Below the pieces are notes generated by a model. It searched no databases, was not told the origin of the DNA, and worked only from the letters and a program-made list of their open reading frames with translations. A program made the position numbers and the translations under genes. Positions 45,327-61,152 of a stretch of 64,000 nt of DNA are shown here, piece by piece (position 1 is the stretch's first letter; each line of letters starts with the position of its first letter). The DNA is from Geosiphon pyriformis (lineage: Eukaryota; Glomeromycota; Glomeromycetes; Archaeosporales; Geosiphonaceae). The stretch spans positions 128,043-192,042 of the forward strand of contig JAAOMT010000570.1 in the NCBI GenBank assembly GCA_016748015.1, read 5' to 3'.

Positions 45327-46900
45327 TCACATCTGAAAAAGCATCATCAAACACATAATCCAAAGGCTGATATTGGTGAGACCAATTTCCCGGAATATCA
45401 AGAACCACTTCACGTTTACGAGTCCACCCCTCCATAATCTCATCCACTTTTTTTTAACAAGATCAGGTTCCAAATACAGCTCATCACCAACGACCAAATG
45501 ATCCAAAACCACCTTGTGGAAAAGTCTCTCCAAGACACTTCTAATAGTATGACCCTTGTCAGATTCAAAGCTCTCCATCTTCTTATCAATAGCAGATCTG
45601 ATTTGTGAATCTTTAGCACATTTTGATTCTGACAACTTCGAGACACGATAAAACTTTTTGGCTTTGAACAGAGCTGAACAAATGTCATCAAAAGGAGACC
45701 TTGAGAGAAAGAAAGACTTCACTACAGCAGCACCAGTAGAATCAAGTGATTCCCAAGTATCAAGCAGTGATACAAACACATCACAATCAACAGAACAAGA
45801 AGCCTTGACCAACTTAGACACCAAAAGTTCTAACTTATGGAACCTGAATGAATGCTTAGTGAAAGTGTCATCATAATCTTTAAACCATTTTTTCCTGAAA
45901 ACTTCACTCACCGAAAAGCTCATTGTTTTCTGAACAGCATTCCACATTACATCCAAATCTGACAGTTCCCTGGCAGCCAAGAAATCATCAGAAAACATGG
46001 CAGCATTTACTGCTGTGGCCTCCCTGAACCTCAACCACAAGGCAATACCAGCATTCTTAAAATTGTACTTCCAACAATCCCTATTGGCCTGCTTGCGAAC
46101 AGAACACAAATGTGTATCCAAGAGACCACCTAAACCAAACGACGCAGAGACAGCATGATAATCAGTATCAAAGAAATCAGACACATCCAGAACATCACGA
46201 TCCACAATAGCATTGACCAAATTGGGAGACACAAAAAGATAATCAATTGTTTTTGTTACACCCTGGGAATTACTCCATGTTGGAACTTTCATAAACAGAC
46301 TACTGACAAAAGAGTTGACCAGACCCAAGCTACCACATTTTCTGAAACTAGCACTTCTATGCAAACCATTTTCATTGAAGTCACCACCTAAGACCACAAA
46401 AGATGATTCATTCACAGCACTAGCAATCAAAGCATTCATGTCATTGGCCTGAGAAAAGCACACCGAAGCCAATGCACCAGCATATAGACCCAAAATAGAA
46501 ACTGAGAGTTTATTTCTAAAAAGCAACTTGACAGAAATAAGATGACCAGGAACCTCAGAAACTTTGCACACATGCTTGGCCAGAAAATTGGTCATAATGA
46601 TCGCCATCCCAGAACCAAGATGACCAGAATTCAAACCAGAAATAAAGACCCAAACACCATCGAATTTGCTAGCAATTCAAGACCAAATCTTATCTTTTAA
46701 CTTTGTTTCAGTAACAATTGAAACTAAATTGTTCCTATCTCTATGCCAATGTATAATGTCTTTCTGCTTTGCTGAATTGTTCATTTCCCTAACATTACAC
46801 GCAGCTATTTTCCATACTAAATCATTCATTGAGGTACAAAAAAGACCGTAGAACCCAAGCCAGCACACATTTGATCCAACTTCCTTAATACCAAACAAAC
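45327..46900 (-). pseudogene. LINE-B ORF2 start and APE endonuclease
   Basis: ORF2 appears to begin near 46898 with 'WKIAACNVREMNNSAKQ'. The endonuclease shows 'IVTETKLKDK' (Glu), 'VVLGGDFNENG' (Asp, Asn) and 'FDTDYHAVSAS' (Asp, His). One stop near 46677 interrupts the N-terminal part. The open stretch 45327-46634 then runs into the linker before RT. Confidence 0.85.
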
Positions 46901-48664
46901 CAAAGCTTCGAGAGCTGCCAACTTTAACTCCAAGCAGCCCACTTTTGAAGTCAGAATTTTTGAACTACTCGAACCCAAACTTGAGACACCAAAGGAAACC
47001 AAAGGAGAAATAACCACAGAATCAAGTTCATCCAACACCATATCTGAACCAAATTTCATATCAACTGAACCAGGGGCAACCAAGGGCTGAGAAGAGGAGG
47101 CAAGAGCCAAGGGCATTAGGCTTAAACTGTCAAGTTTGTCAATAATACCAGACACCTTATCCATGAGAAGTTCCAAAGAGCGCTCCAAAGAAGCAAGACG
47201 AGTTTCCAAAATTGAACTAACAGAGCCTGCAAGAGACGAATGACCAACCAAATCTGAGATGCCAGGAAAAAAACCAAAACCAGGACCAGAACCAAAGTAA
47301 GAACCATTAGATGAAGATGCTAAAGAGACAATCTGGGCCCATGACTTGCTGTCAAACGCAACTGGTCTAGAAATAGGCACACTCTTTTTTGCATATAGCT
47401 TGGCCAACTGGAGGCGGTTCTCATTAGAGACAATCTTTTTAAATGACTTGGAAAGTTTAGGAGAATGTGAGATCTTAGCATCACACTCCAAAACAGAATG
47501 ACCAAGTTTCCTACACTGTTCACACTAAACTAGGTCCAACCTAGCCCAAGAAAGTTTCACCCCACCAAAAACAGACTCCGTATAAAACGCAGACTCCAAA
47601 TCCTCATCATTCTTAAAACAAACCACAGCACAACAAACCCTATTACCAATGTCTAAGGATCAATTTATGACACAAGTTTTCCCACCAGCCCCCGCCAAAA
47701 GATTGCCAAGATCATGAGCCATTGTTCCCACCGACAAAGTAAACAAAAGCATTCTATACCGATCTCTAGATGCCCACGTCTCACGATCCTTCACAGCTTT
47801 GGCCACACGCACAGAATCTTTCCCAATTAAGAATGACCACTTAGCTGCCAACTGATCTGCCTGACTTGATTCGGCAAACTCCACCACAGCCTTCTGCCAC
47901 AGCCCAATGAGTTGCAATCGGATTGACACCACTTGACCAAATTCAGACACTGCGGTGATGATTATTTCTTTTGGTGTATCCATGGGAATTTCCTTGATGA
48001 CTACGGCCTGATCTGAACAAACTCCTTGTCTCTTAAGATTACTGTTTACCACAATGTCATTTTTCCTGGCCAATGAGGTGGTCTTTTCCATGCTTTCTGA
48101 TGAAGTAAATGTCAATCTAATGATTTCTTCAAATTTTGAGGAGGTAGTGGCCCCCCCAAAATCATTGATTCGTGAAAACAATTTCCTTATGACCTGAGTT
48201 TTAGTCATCGCCGATTTTTCTTCCACAGCCAAAAAATTGATGTCCAAAGTGAAAGATTTCTTCACAGCTACTTCCACCTGAGTTTTAACAATTTTGGGGT
48301 CCACCCACATCTTTTCCAAAGAGAAAGACAAACGGGGAGGAAGAGAAACTTCTTCTTTATCATCCATGTCATAATTAATAGAGTTGAGAGGGGAACTGAT
48401 AGCCGCATCAGTATTGAAATGCTTCGCATTGGGTGTATTCATTTGGAAGTCAGAGGTGACTTTACCATTAAAGGCTTCTCTATCTGTATCCATGCTAGTA
48501 AGTTGCTCATCCACACTAACAGGTCCACCATCTTTAAGATTCTTATCCGTACTTGAAAGTTTAACACCACTGAGAGGTTTTTTGACTTTTTGAGTTGAAC
48601 CTTCACCAACTGAACTAGTGGTCGAGACTCTGACAGACCTTCTCTTAGCACTAGGACCACTCAT
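46826..48664 (-). pseudogene. LINE-B ORF1
   Basis: The first 334 codons (47660-48664) are open from 'MSGPSAKRRSVRVST'. A basic Ser/Thr-rich start is followed by an RRM-like domain ('VVIKEIPMDTPKEIIITAV', 'GQVVSIRLQLIGLWQKA'). After a stop at about 47657 the frame continues to a CCHC-type knuckle ('CEQCRKLGHSVLEC') at about 47520, preceded by one more stop, and to a coiled-coil-like C-terminus (46826-47491). The protein would bind the element RNA. Confidence 0.8.
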
Positions 48665-48780
48665 AGTGGCAGCTGGGCCAACAACAAAAGGGTTTGATTC
48701 TTGTGAAATATTGGAAGACAGTATGCAAAAACAGAAAAAACTTCTTTCAAAATTTGACTCTTTTTAAGAAATTTGGGACA

Positions 48781-49600
48781 AAGGAAAGAAAAAAGTTTTT
48801 TGTTATATGTAAAAAACATATAAATTATGATTATTTATAAGATTTTAGAATTTTATATCACAATTTATAATTTGATTACATTTTTTTAAAGCAATAAAAA
48901 AACAAAATTTTCATATTCAAATTTTATTTAAAATTTTATTATAAAAAAATAAAAACAAAATAAGTATTAATAAAAATTTGGTTTAAAATAAATTTTAATT
49001 TTAATTATTGTTTAATATTATTATATTATATATATTAAAAAAATAAAACAATGAATTTTTATTGCAACAAATTTTTTAAAAAACAAATAAAAACAAATGT
49101 TAATTAAGGTTTGAATTAGGAGGTAGCTTTGCCCTATTTATGTAATTGATTTTGACAGATCACGAATTAAATACCACAACGATAGCATACATATGTTCAA
49201 TCTATTTTCCGACCATTTTTGTAAATGGCTATGCCTGATTTCTTCAAATTATACAATTCAAGCGGTTTTTTATCATTTGCAGCATTGTGTTCTTTTGTAC
49301 GTATATTTGCAGGAGACAGATTTACAGTCACGTTGTTTCATATAATAGGTGATGTCAAATGCCTATTCAGCATGTACCACCCCTTTCTCTAAGCTAAAAC
49401 GATATCATCCTTTTACTCTGCCCTTTCAATTCCACGCGGTAAACTTTTAATAATAGCTATCATTTTTTCCTATTAAAAGTAACTAGTAAGTAACGTTAAA
49501 GGCTTCAAATATCAGCTTCAACTTTCTTATAAACTTGCAATTTTTGCATTCTTCTGTTAGCCGCTCATCGTAGAGTTAAAGAAACCTTTTCATAACCAAA
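48781..49600. other. AT-rich spacer and upstream region of the Rab gene
   Basis: 48781-49090 is an A/T-run desert. From about 49100 the composition becomes mixed and leads to the Rab start; this part presumably holds its promoter and 5' UTR. No specific site stands out. Confidence 0.5.
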
Positions 49601-50753
<1,153 letters not shown>

Positions 50754-51227
50754 ACTGAATATAATTATTTTAGCCATGTGCTTTCCTTTGTTCTTTTTCG
50801 ATTCTCTTGATCAAATTTCTCGAGTATCTTTGGCTGCAATCTTTTTCATTGCAAATATTATTTGCAAGCCAAAGTACAATACGGCCTCGAGTGTTTCTTC
50901 ACAATGGTTTGATTAAATGACAGCCCATTATCCAATGGTAATCATATATAATAGTATTAATATGAACTGACATTAATTTTTTGACAATTAGCTTCCCTTT
51001 TGTTCTCTCTAATTTATGATAAAAATTTAAACTCTCATAACCTAATAGTACAAAACATAATAATATGCGAGAAATTTCGCTATGAAGTCGTATTGATTGT
51101 TGTATTGTGCTGATTAAAACAAATAATAAAAATTCAACACTCGAAAAAATAAAAAAAATCATTTGAACAAAAGTTTATTTTGACTTCAATATATTATAAA
51201 TACATAAAACTGTTACTACAAAACTTA
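50754..51227. other. Intergenic between convergent Rab and UTP20 genes
   Basis: Holds the two 3' UTRs. An 87-codon minus-strand open frame (50899-51162) has no recognisable features. Confidence 0.5.
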
Positions 51228-54200
51228 CTACAACTCCCTCCTCTTTCTACTCTCCCCCTTGTCTTCCTTATGTCGTTTACGTCCTGCAGCGGCAGCCGGA
51301 TCGACGATAGCCTAAATAAAATTTGATTAGTAGGTTAAAGTAAACTAGGAATAAATAAAAATTAATTTTAAATTATTTACCCGAACAGCCTGCTGAGCCT
51401 TTCGCTCCTTTCTGACTTCAGCAACTTGTTGCCGAACCTGAAGGTAAGCTCGATTGTATTCGGCGTTCCCCACACCCTTTTCCACCAAGTCCAGGACTTC
51501 TTGGCCAAGTTTCTTAAGGGGCTCTAATTAAGTTGAAATTAGGAAAATTGTTAATAGATTGGCTACAGAAAATCGGAAAGATGAAATAGCGACTTACCAA
51601 CATCATCTCCCCTCCAAGTATCATCATTTACCAATCGATAGATTGGCGAGATGACTAATACGAGGTAGTTAAGCGATTGGCCACCCTTCGGGATCAGTCT
51701 AGCCATTGCCGCAAATAAGCGAAAGATGGCCTCCCGCTGCAAGAAGTTCCGAAACGATCTTTATTTACTCATAAGTTAAAATTTTTGTTTTAAGATTAGA
51801 ATCTTACCTGCAAAATGCTCGCGGTACTTCTCTCCGTTACCTTCCTCGCCTGAAACGACATCTTATTGAAAAGCCACATTAAGGAAGTCTTTCGGCACAC
51901 ACCTTGATCGGCCTCGACTTGTTCTCCCTCCCTCTTAGTCCCTTCATCTTTCCCAACGTCCAACGATGGGGGTAAGTAGTAAAAGCACTTGGCTATGAAG
52001 TATAAATTCTTTGAAATCTGTAGGGAGAGTTCAGATGTGAGATTGCAGCTCTTTAACTGGGCGGCAAAGTTTGCCGCCCAGTTTCTAAGTACCTCAACTG
52101 TTGGGAGATCCTGATCAAGTGCATGAGTTGTATATGATTCCGGATTTATATCACTAAAGTAAATTCCGAACAGACGACTGGACACAGTTCTAATCCACGT
52201 GTGCGGATACAATAAGTGTTGTTCAACAAGATTCCACAAGGAACTCATTCTGGTGGAGTAGGGACTCTCCAGATTTTTCAAAAGCTTGTCCAACGTGGAC
52301 AAAGCTACAAATGGAAGTTCCCAATCAAAATCAAGCTCCATCTCTTCACCATTGGCCTCTTGGATGGCCTTGATATCATTGGTACTATTTAAGAGGATTG
52401 CTTCCAATCGGTCAAGAATTTGAGGCACGAATTGGCTGATTTGTTGACCGAATGCTTCAATTACGAATCCATATGCTTGTATGGCCATCTTTTTGAGATT
52501 GAACTTGTCATCTTGTTCATACCAGGAGTTCATCAATTGACTAACTTTTTCCAAATTCTCAGAATCCATTCGAGCCAAAACATTTTTGATCAGCTCTGCC
52601 GCTGTTTTTTTAACTTTGCTGGATTCGTCATTCCAGCATAATTTGATTAAATATAGAAAGAGTGTTAAAATATATTCCTTCAACATTTCGCTTGGGAACT
52701 TTAAGAATATTGAGTTCAACATCTCCATCACGGATAACTTGCCACTTTCATAAGTGTATTCCAAATTTTTAATGAGAAAATTCATTGCGTTTTTCATTTG
52801 CTTTCGATTTTGGGGATAGTCTAATAAGAATTGGAAGAGAACAAGTCGACACTGTTCTCGAATTTGAGCTGCTTGGCTAGTTAACATTATATTTCTCACT
52901 GAGTCCATTAAATCATAAACTTCCGATACCACAAATTTTCGTGATATAATAGCCCGAATCAGTGAAAAAGTTATTGTTTGGCGTTCTGGTTCTTCGAGAT
53001 CAGGTCGAATGAGATTAATCACATAAGTTAATTCGCTTTCTTTAATACGGACTTTTTCACAATCTCGAATTAAAATAGAGAGGAGTTGAAAGCAGGTTTG
53101 TACAAGTACTGATTTAGTGCCGTTGGAACTATGAAGCAGTGCGAATAGTTGCTCTACCAAAGCCGGAAAGGCTTTTTCCATAGATGGTAGTGGAATTTTG
53201 CATAATAAACACATTATCCTGATTGCCGAAAGGGTAATATCGTTGTGTCTTGAATATAAAGCGTCACTGACGATATCGACAAAAGAATCCAAAAGTTCAA
53301 TTTGCTGAGGAGATTTCTTGTCAAACTTCTCTCGTTTCAATGAGGTGAAAAAAATTGTGAGCCCAAAAGTAACAAAAATGTGGGCGTTTGTGCTGAAATA
53401 ATCAATAGAGTTTTCTGATTTATCATGTATAGATTGTACCGTATAATTCTTTTCTAAATTACTTTGCTTATCTTTAGACTTTTTATCACTCTTGTAAAAT
53501 TCTAAATTTTGTGAAATAAGTCCTTGACATAGGGATAGCATTTGATCGGCTTCAAAATTTTCATTTTGATTTATCCCTTTAGCGATCCTTCTCAAAACCT
53601 CTTTGACATTCTCAAGAACTTTGTGGATCTGGGTTCCTTTGAGGATCTCTTTAAGCGGCAAGAGCAAAACACTGATGTTCTTGAGCTCAATTTTTGTTGC
53701 CATTAGTTCGAAGGAATCATAACTCTTACTAGATTTCATCTCTTTCATTTTCCCAGTTATTCCCTCATTTTCTTTTTCTTGGCCAACATGACCAAAAATG
53801 TCATTGATCATAATCTCGGTTATTTCAGCTGCACAATAATCGATTTCACCGAATTGTACATTTGGTAACATGTCAACGAGAAGTGAATGAACAGTATAGC
53901 CGAGCACATGCAACTGATAACCTTTGGTTAAGGCAGCTTGCAATTCTTTTAATATAAATGAAAAATACAAGGGACCCAAAAAACTTGAGATTTCCTTCAA
54001 GGTCTTCCGAGTGGTATCACGAGCATCCTGCTGACGGTTTCTAAGGATCTGACAGACACTTGTGAGCAAGCCAGGCAAACTTAATCGAAGAGAAGCCTCG
54101 GGTAAGGTTTTTAAAAGTTTTGTGATTGCTAAAGCCACCGGCACTCGGACATTAAGATCATCTTTATCACCTTTGATCAAAAATTGTTTCAGCTCTGGTA

Positions 54201-57200
54201 TCAAGGTCTTCACCAAAATGTGATGAATTTTTTTAGCCGAGTCCTCGGGAGATTGTGCCGTCAATGATGATTCCATTTCAAATTCTTCTGTTAAATTGTT
54301 TTTTTGTGGGGTTTCAATATCTTTTATGTCTTCCTCCATCACTTGTGGAGTATAAGAGTCGATATCTACTGATGATAAATCAGCATCTATCAACAAGTGA
54401 TTTTCTTTTACTTCTACGGGGATGTCCTCATTGACTTGAACAGCGGAGATATCGAAATGGAAATTGTCAATAATTGAAATAATTAGGCGAACAAGAATTT
54501 TTTCAATTCCAGATTTCCGAGATATCAGTCTGAAATATTGTTTCAAGAGATTGTAATATGGCCCCCATGAAAGTTGGCTTGCGATCACGCCTATTGTCAT
54601 TATAGCTTGATTGACAAGATGGTGATCAGTTTTCTTATCTGCCTCAAATATAAAGTGTCCGATTAAAGGCAAAAATATTTGAATCAGATCACAATTTCGG
54701 AATTCCCCAGCGGCGCACTGGTCAGAAAATCGTGACAGCGCACGAATACGACGGTGAATTTGAATATGATGAATGTTCTTGAAGAAGTTGGCTTCCTCGT
54801 CATCATTTGACAATAAAGAAGTCATATGCTTGAATTGAGGGGATTTTGAACAATTTGTGACCGCAAATGACAAAAGGTTTATATACTCAATTCGTACGGC
54901 TTCTGCTTTTGAGTGCATTCCTTTTTTGATTTCGGGGTAGACAACTTTGATTAGAAGATCAAAAAGCCTGTCATGATCTGGATCATTTTTTTCGTAAGAC
55001 TTAGCGCAGCAAGCAATAAAAAGTTTAATGCAGTGACCTGCATTTGACCGTATTGACGCTTCTTCAATGTCTTGGATGAAATAGAGGCAGTTATAGAGCA
55101 CCGGTAACCATTGGTTAAACGTCAAGTTGTTTATCGAATCTCGTATCTTATCAAACATAGAAATTCGGCGCTCGAAATCGGGTTCGTCCAACTGGCGAAG
55201 TGAATAGCTATTGAGCCCGACGATTATTTTTACAATTTCCTCTAAAGAGCCATCCACATGAGCAAATTGATCAAGTACACTTGTCAAAATTTTACGGCAT
55301 TCTCTGGACCCAAAGACCAAGAATAACTCGCAGATGTATGTATAATAGCGCATGAACAAATCTGATCCTAGCGTAAATCCAGGAATGATGTTTAAGAAGT
55401 TCATGATTATGCATAATATGTCGAATTTGGTTTTTTCAGGTACTAAATGAGCTGGTTTGCGAAGACTTGGTAAAATGAGTTCAATTAGCTTGATCGCTTG
55501 TTCACCATCCACCACATACGCAGCGACGTGTGATAAAATTCCGATAACACGTCTCGCAAAAGCATCTTTGTAAAAGGATATTCCATCTTTATTAGTTTTG
55601 AGGAGCATGTTTTCTAAATTTTCTAACAATGGGGAAAGGTTTGCGACTAATACTTTGTTCGTCAAAGAGTCGGGATTATCAGCTTGATGATTTGGCTCAA
55701 TATCACAAATCTTAATAATATCATCGATAATGTCCAACACTGATGAGAACACGGATTTTTGAACTTTCTTCGCGGAAAGGCACCCAAAGATCTTGGGTAA
55801 GACCTCTTTATTGTAGTCTACCAAAAATATAATATATTCTTTGCGGGTAGCCCAGGTAAGAAATAATTCCATGAGAGTGGATGAGGCTTGCGTGTTTTCT
55901 ACACTGAATTTAGGTATCCGCTGGGAAATGAATGATTTAAACATAGCCCTGACATATGGCTGGAAATTATGAGGTTCAGGCAATTGGAAAAAATCAACGA
56001 TCCGCTTCAACCCAAGCTGCCTCAGTGACCTAAGATGTTGAATATGACCTTTGAAGCTTTGTAATAACTTGTGATCGTTTTGTGAATCATCCGTCAGGTG
56101 TTCCATTTCAGCAAGGGACAGTTTCTGGTTGGCTTCGTGAACAATATATAAGACGACTTTGAATAGATCATTAATAAAGAAAGAGAGCTTGCTGCCGAAT
56201 TGTGTAAAAGCATCGGCGAGTAAGTTTAGAAAGCCAAACTGCTTTCTAAATGACACTGATTGTTCGAGGTTAAAATTTTCTACAAAAGAGAATGTTCCAT
56301 TCTCAATACTAGGCAATTTTCGGATCTCTGTAAAGGGCTCCAATATAAGTTGTATGAATAACTTTAATTCACCAGGTGGATAATTGTTTAAAACGGATAA
56401 CATTGCAGTTCTTCGGGCACTCATAGCTGATTTAGACGAAAAGTTTCCTTTTCTCGAAATAAGACGGCCATAGAGAATTCGAATTACAAGAGGCATTATA
56501 TCAATTCGATGGGCTGGTTGGATTGGCCCATTTTCCACAAGAGAAAATGATACAAGTTCATCGCGATATTTGTCGTCGTCAACAAGATTCTTAAGATTCT
56601 CAGCATAAGGGATGATATTGTTTAACTTCCAGGCCAGCAAACAATTCAAAGCCAATGATTGTATCTTGCTATCACCGTTAGTTAAAAGACGCAAATAAAC
56701 TTCCCTCAGCTGCTTCTGTTTTTCTTGATTGTGGGGTTTGGGTAACTTCGCAAAAAGTTCAAGGAATAATATCAAATTACTTCGCAATAGGTTTGGCGAT
56801 ATTTCAAGAACAGATATTTCCTCTTCTTTCCCATCCAAATCCATAGTATTGTTGTTCGATTGGGTCAAAATATTATTGTCCTCAGTCTTGATTAGCTGAG
56901 TCACTTCAATATCTTCTTGCTTGAAAGTCTCGTCAAAATCTGCCGATGAAATTTTCTTAAATAACAAGAAGAGTTGGGAGGTATTTTTTCCAGCAAGGCC
57001 AGGTATTTCTATAAGGGTTCTGATCAGCTGGCGATAGTAATTCCAATGATCGTAACGTGCATTTTCAGGGGAGCAAACGGCTATAAAGTGCTTAATCAAA
57101 CTGGTTTTGAAGTTATGACCGAAAAACAATTCAGCTTCTTCAAAAGACTTATTGAATGCTTTTAAATGGAGACAATCAAAAGAGAGTCCCTTAGTTGCGA

Positions 57201-60200
57201 GATTTTCAGAGAATTCTCCATCACTTTGGAAAAAGTAACTAAGCGACTGGAAGGAAAATCCATCCCGGGCTAAGTGTACCTGATCGTCAAAACGGGCTAA
57301 TTCGCTATAAATAATGCTCCATGTTGTAGAAGGATCAATACGCGATAATGTGGCAAGTGTTTTGATCGCCTCAGTCCACAAGGGACTATATTGTATCGTG
57401 AATAATCCAAGACAAAATCGTGGTGCCACCTCAGCATAGAAATTGGGCACACGTCCAGACGAAATCAATCTCGTAAATTTTTGTAGGTATAGTAACTTTT
57501 CACGAAACGAATCCATGGTGATTGGGCATCTTTCAGTGGCTAATGCTAAGGAAAATATCTTACAGGATTCTGGTACTCCTTGTGTCTTTGAGCTTTCAGC
57601 TTCCAAAGGAAATTGTTGGAATAAAGAAAGGATCTGGAGAGTATACAAACGCTGATTATGTCGGAAGGAATTGATGTTTGTCTTGAGGACCGAGTATATT
57701 TTCTCAAGGTAGGGATGATCAAATAGTTCAGTGGTTGCCAAATTGCTATGTATGAAATTCATATAAGTGGCAGACGCTCTTAAAATAACTTCATTGCACG
57801 GATACTGTAGCAGAATTCTATCAATTATGTTATCCCAAAGGTCAACCATTATGTTCAACCCTTTATCGCCGGCACGCTTGCACAATAAGGTCAAAGACTC
57901 GACTGAGAGTCCCAATAAATATTGTAAAAGCACCAAAGGGGATCCATTTGTAAGTGGTCGTTTTAGTAGAGGTGAGAAAAAAGTGGATTCAGAACTCTTC
58001 AATATTTCGATCAAGCGATTGATAAGGGCAACGAGAATTTTCTGAGTTGATACAAAAGGTAGTTCAACATAAGGAATTGTAGTGAGGGCTGTTGCATAGA
58101 GGCAAATCTGGGAAACCTGATCGCTTCCCTTGTTAAGATCTATTTTGCTAAGATCATGTGCTGCCAATATCCAATCAATATTTGTGTCATCCAAAATCCT
58201 CAATACTTGTTTAGGGATATTCCATGTTCGACTTTGGGATCTTTGTTTTGAAGAGCAGATTTTTTTCTGTTCAGTAATCAAATATGTAAAAGTGGATTCG
58301 AGATTTACGGCCCCTGAGGTGATAAGGGATGCCAAAAACAGCGTAATTTTTTCAGGACAGGTGATCCAGTGCTGAGACGCGTATGCTACTATATGTGGAA
58401 GCATCGAGCTGGTGAAATTTATCCAATTCAATTTAGCTAATCCCAAGGTAAAGGATAATACAGCTTGGACATCTGGATTTTCGAATATTTTGCTTAGAAG
58501 AATGTTTTGGTCCGTCTTTCCAACGTCATTTAGGCGTTTAAGGGTGAGTAAGGAGGTACTGAGCTTTAAATATTGACGTGACACGTGAGCTGTTTCAAGT
58601 GAGGACGTTGCGATTAGTGGTGCAACCTTATACATCATGGCAAATACTGGCCTAAGTTCACCAAGGGATGCTCCGTTTCCTACTGTAATACATAAATGGA
58701 CCATCGAAAGTTTCACTGCAATTTTCATAACAGTGAAAGATATATCACTGTTAGGAACACCTTTTATATGAAATATATCATTCTCCAATTCTTCTAAGAA
58801 AAGGTTCAAAAATGATGTGAGGTGTTCTTGGCTACAATGTTGAACAAGGGCGATAGTCGTTTGCTTGACAGCAAAATAGGTAATATTGGACTCAAAATCC
58901 CCCGTATTGACTATTACATCATCATAAAGCTTATGAAGGATCTTAGTATACAATGACAATCCCTTCGAGTGGAGGCCATTATTGATAGTTTTGATCCCCT
59001 CATAAAACAGGATGCTAATACCATCGCAGTACTCGAGCTCTGGATTTGCTTTGAGTGATTCAATTATACAATCAATAATTGTCAGGGGAGACTCCCCTAC
59101 TCGGCGTAAGAGATACCCAAAAGCTTGAGCAGCAAATTTGCGTACAGATGGTATGTAATCTTTACCGAGTAATGGGGCAATAAGTCTGCAGGGGGAATTA
59201 GAAGTGAGATTTAATAAAATAAGAAGATCAGGCTAATAAATTTGCAGGGATAATGTTTTTAAAAAGAGAGGGATATAATAGAATAATATAAAGACTCGTA
59301 CTTGTAAGTGGTATCCAAGTTTTCAATGATGTTTTTGTAAAGATACTTGAATAGATATGCGATGCAATTAAATGTCCACTAATTGAAAAGAATAATAGTC
59401 ATTAGCAAATGCAAACCTCGCAGTATCTTTGAAATATCTTTTTTACCTCCAACACACTCGCATCGCGAGACTTTGTAAGAGGAAGGATGGCTTGGAATAT
59501 TAGTTCGAAATAAGGAAAAAATTCCTCTCCGAGATCTCTAGCTAGCTTGGTAGTAAGACTAAAAAAATGAAGAGAATATATTGGAGTTGATTAAGAAAAC
59601 ATCAAGAATTTCTAAATCGAACCATGCGAGATGTAAGTTACACGCCAAGGATCAGTAATAATATTTTTTCTAAATCTTTGGTTAACAATAATTGTAAATT
59701 ATACTTACTCTAATAATGGCTCCAGAGCCATACTGTCCTTGATGCTTAGGTATTTTTTCAGAATGTCCACAATCTGTTCTTTGTGGTAGAGAACCTGCGG
59801 TAAGGTTTGACAGTACTTTGAGATCTCACGCGAAAAGGCAACAAAGTTTGCGGTCAGGTTTAGTTCTTTCCAGGAGCCCAAAGACTCCTTAAATGAGGTG
59901 CCATCCTAAAGAATTGCCATTGAATGCAGTGTTGAGATGGTAAAATTTTCAGCTTCTTTATTTCAAAGAGATCTTTTAGCGCGTGGACTTTGTCTTGAGC
60001 GTGCTTGTGGAGGAAAAAATCGTACCTGGGGTTCTTCAACAACTTTATAAGACTTCAATGAAACATCTATTTTTATGTCATTTACACGCGCAGTAAACGA
60101 TTGAAACTGAAAGCGTCAATGGTTATCGACAATTAGATTGTTCATTCCCAAACGAGAATGTGTGAGAAAGAACGCAAATAGCCTTCATGATACCTTATAC

Positions 60201-60259
60201 CGATTTATCCCTTTTCGGGACGAAGGCACCAACTCCTTAGGGGCCGAGGTGTCTTTCAT
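51228..60259 (-). CDS. UTP20: U3 snoRNP / SSU processome component UTP20
   Basis: Large minus-strand gene. It starts at 60259 ('MKDTSAPKELVPSSRKGINRYK'), splices to 'FQSFTARVNDIKIDVSLK', and after several short exons enters one huge exon (about 51808-58960, nearly 2,390 codons). It ends through small exons with 'YLVLVISPIYRLVNDDTWRG', 'KAQQAVR' and a basic tail rich in Lys and Arg (stop 51228-51230). The sequence is helical, HEAT/ARM-like throughout, with acidic and Lys-rich insertions near the middle. The C-terminal 'HTWIRTVSSRLFGIYFSD' segment is characteristic. Total length is roughly that of human UTP20. The protein scaffolds the 90S pre-ribosome and is needed for 18S rRNA maturation. No damage seen. 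Confidence 0.93.
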
Positions 60260-61152
60260 AAGGATTTAATTAAGAAAGTTTTACGGTTGAGAAAATATTA
60301 ATTATAGGTTCTGTAAAATTTTCCAAATGATAATCTGAGAGTCATCAATTATTTGTAAAATAGTTAATAGACTGTTAACATGTATAAAAAATCAATTTAC
60401 CATAAAAATAATAATAATAATATAAAAACAAAAACAATAAAAATAAGGTTTACATTATATATTTATTAAATAATACTTATTTTTATGAAAAAATTATTTT
60501 ATTAATTAATATTTATTACATTTGTTTAAATAATTTTATGTACATATTTTAAATTATATATTTATAAATATTGTTAATAAAGCAAATATTATATATATAT
60601 ATATATAAATAAGTTTTCAAGTAATTTTTAGTTAATTAACTACACATAAATTTATAATTAATAACCAGTTTTTATAATTTAAATAATTTTATATTGTTTT
60701 AAAAAAATTAAAAAATTATTTATTAATAAAATAAATTGAAAAAATATGTTTTATATTTTAATATAATACAAAATAATAATAATTATAATAATTTTTTAAA
60801 AATTATTATAAAAAATTATGTAAATTTGAAAGTGATTTTATAAAAAATTATTATATTAAAATATTGATTATTTAGCTTTTTAAATTAAATTTAATATTGA
60901 ATATTAAAAAAAAAATTTCTTTTATAGTATTAAGTCTATTAAGTATGTTAATATTGATATATTTTAAAATAATTAACTTGATTTATTATAATAATAATAT
61001 TGGCTATTTTCTAACCTATGATGTCGATCACTATTGATTGAATTTGTCGAAGCTCTCAAAAAAAACCTTTTCCTTTTTTTTAATATAGGAAAAACAAATA
61101 GTAAACTGAAACTTTCTTCCATCGTTCTACCTATATTCGCGTACTACAAATT
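60260..61152. other. AT-rich intergenic region
   Basis: 60300-61010 is mainly A/T runs, including a (TA)n stretch near 60590-60607. No gene or repeat family was recognised. It should contain the divergent promoters of UTP20 and of the myosin-tail gene. No motor head or coiled coil of a myosin is present here. Confidence 0.6.

Larger units (their letters stand above)
42008..48780 (-). mobile_element. LINE-B: full-length but broken non-LTR retrotransposon
   Basis: Minus-strand LINE with ORF1 (46826-48664) and ORF2 (42140-46900) holding APE endonuclease, RT, RNase H and a zinc knuckle, then a 3' UTR of about 120 bp and a poly(A)-like tail at 42008-42018. It has longer open frames and fewer stops than LINE-A, so it is the youngest LINE here. 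Stops and a mutated RT active site still make it defective. Confidence 0.9.
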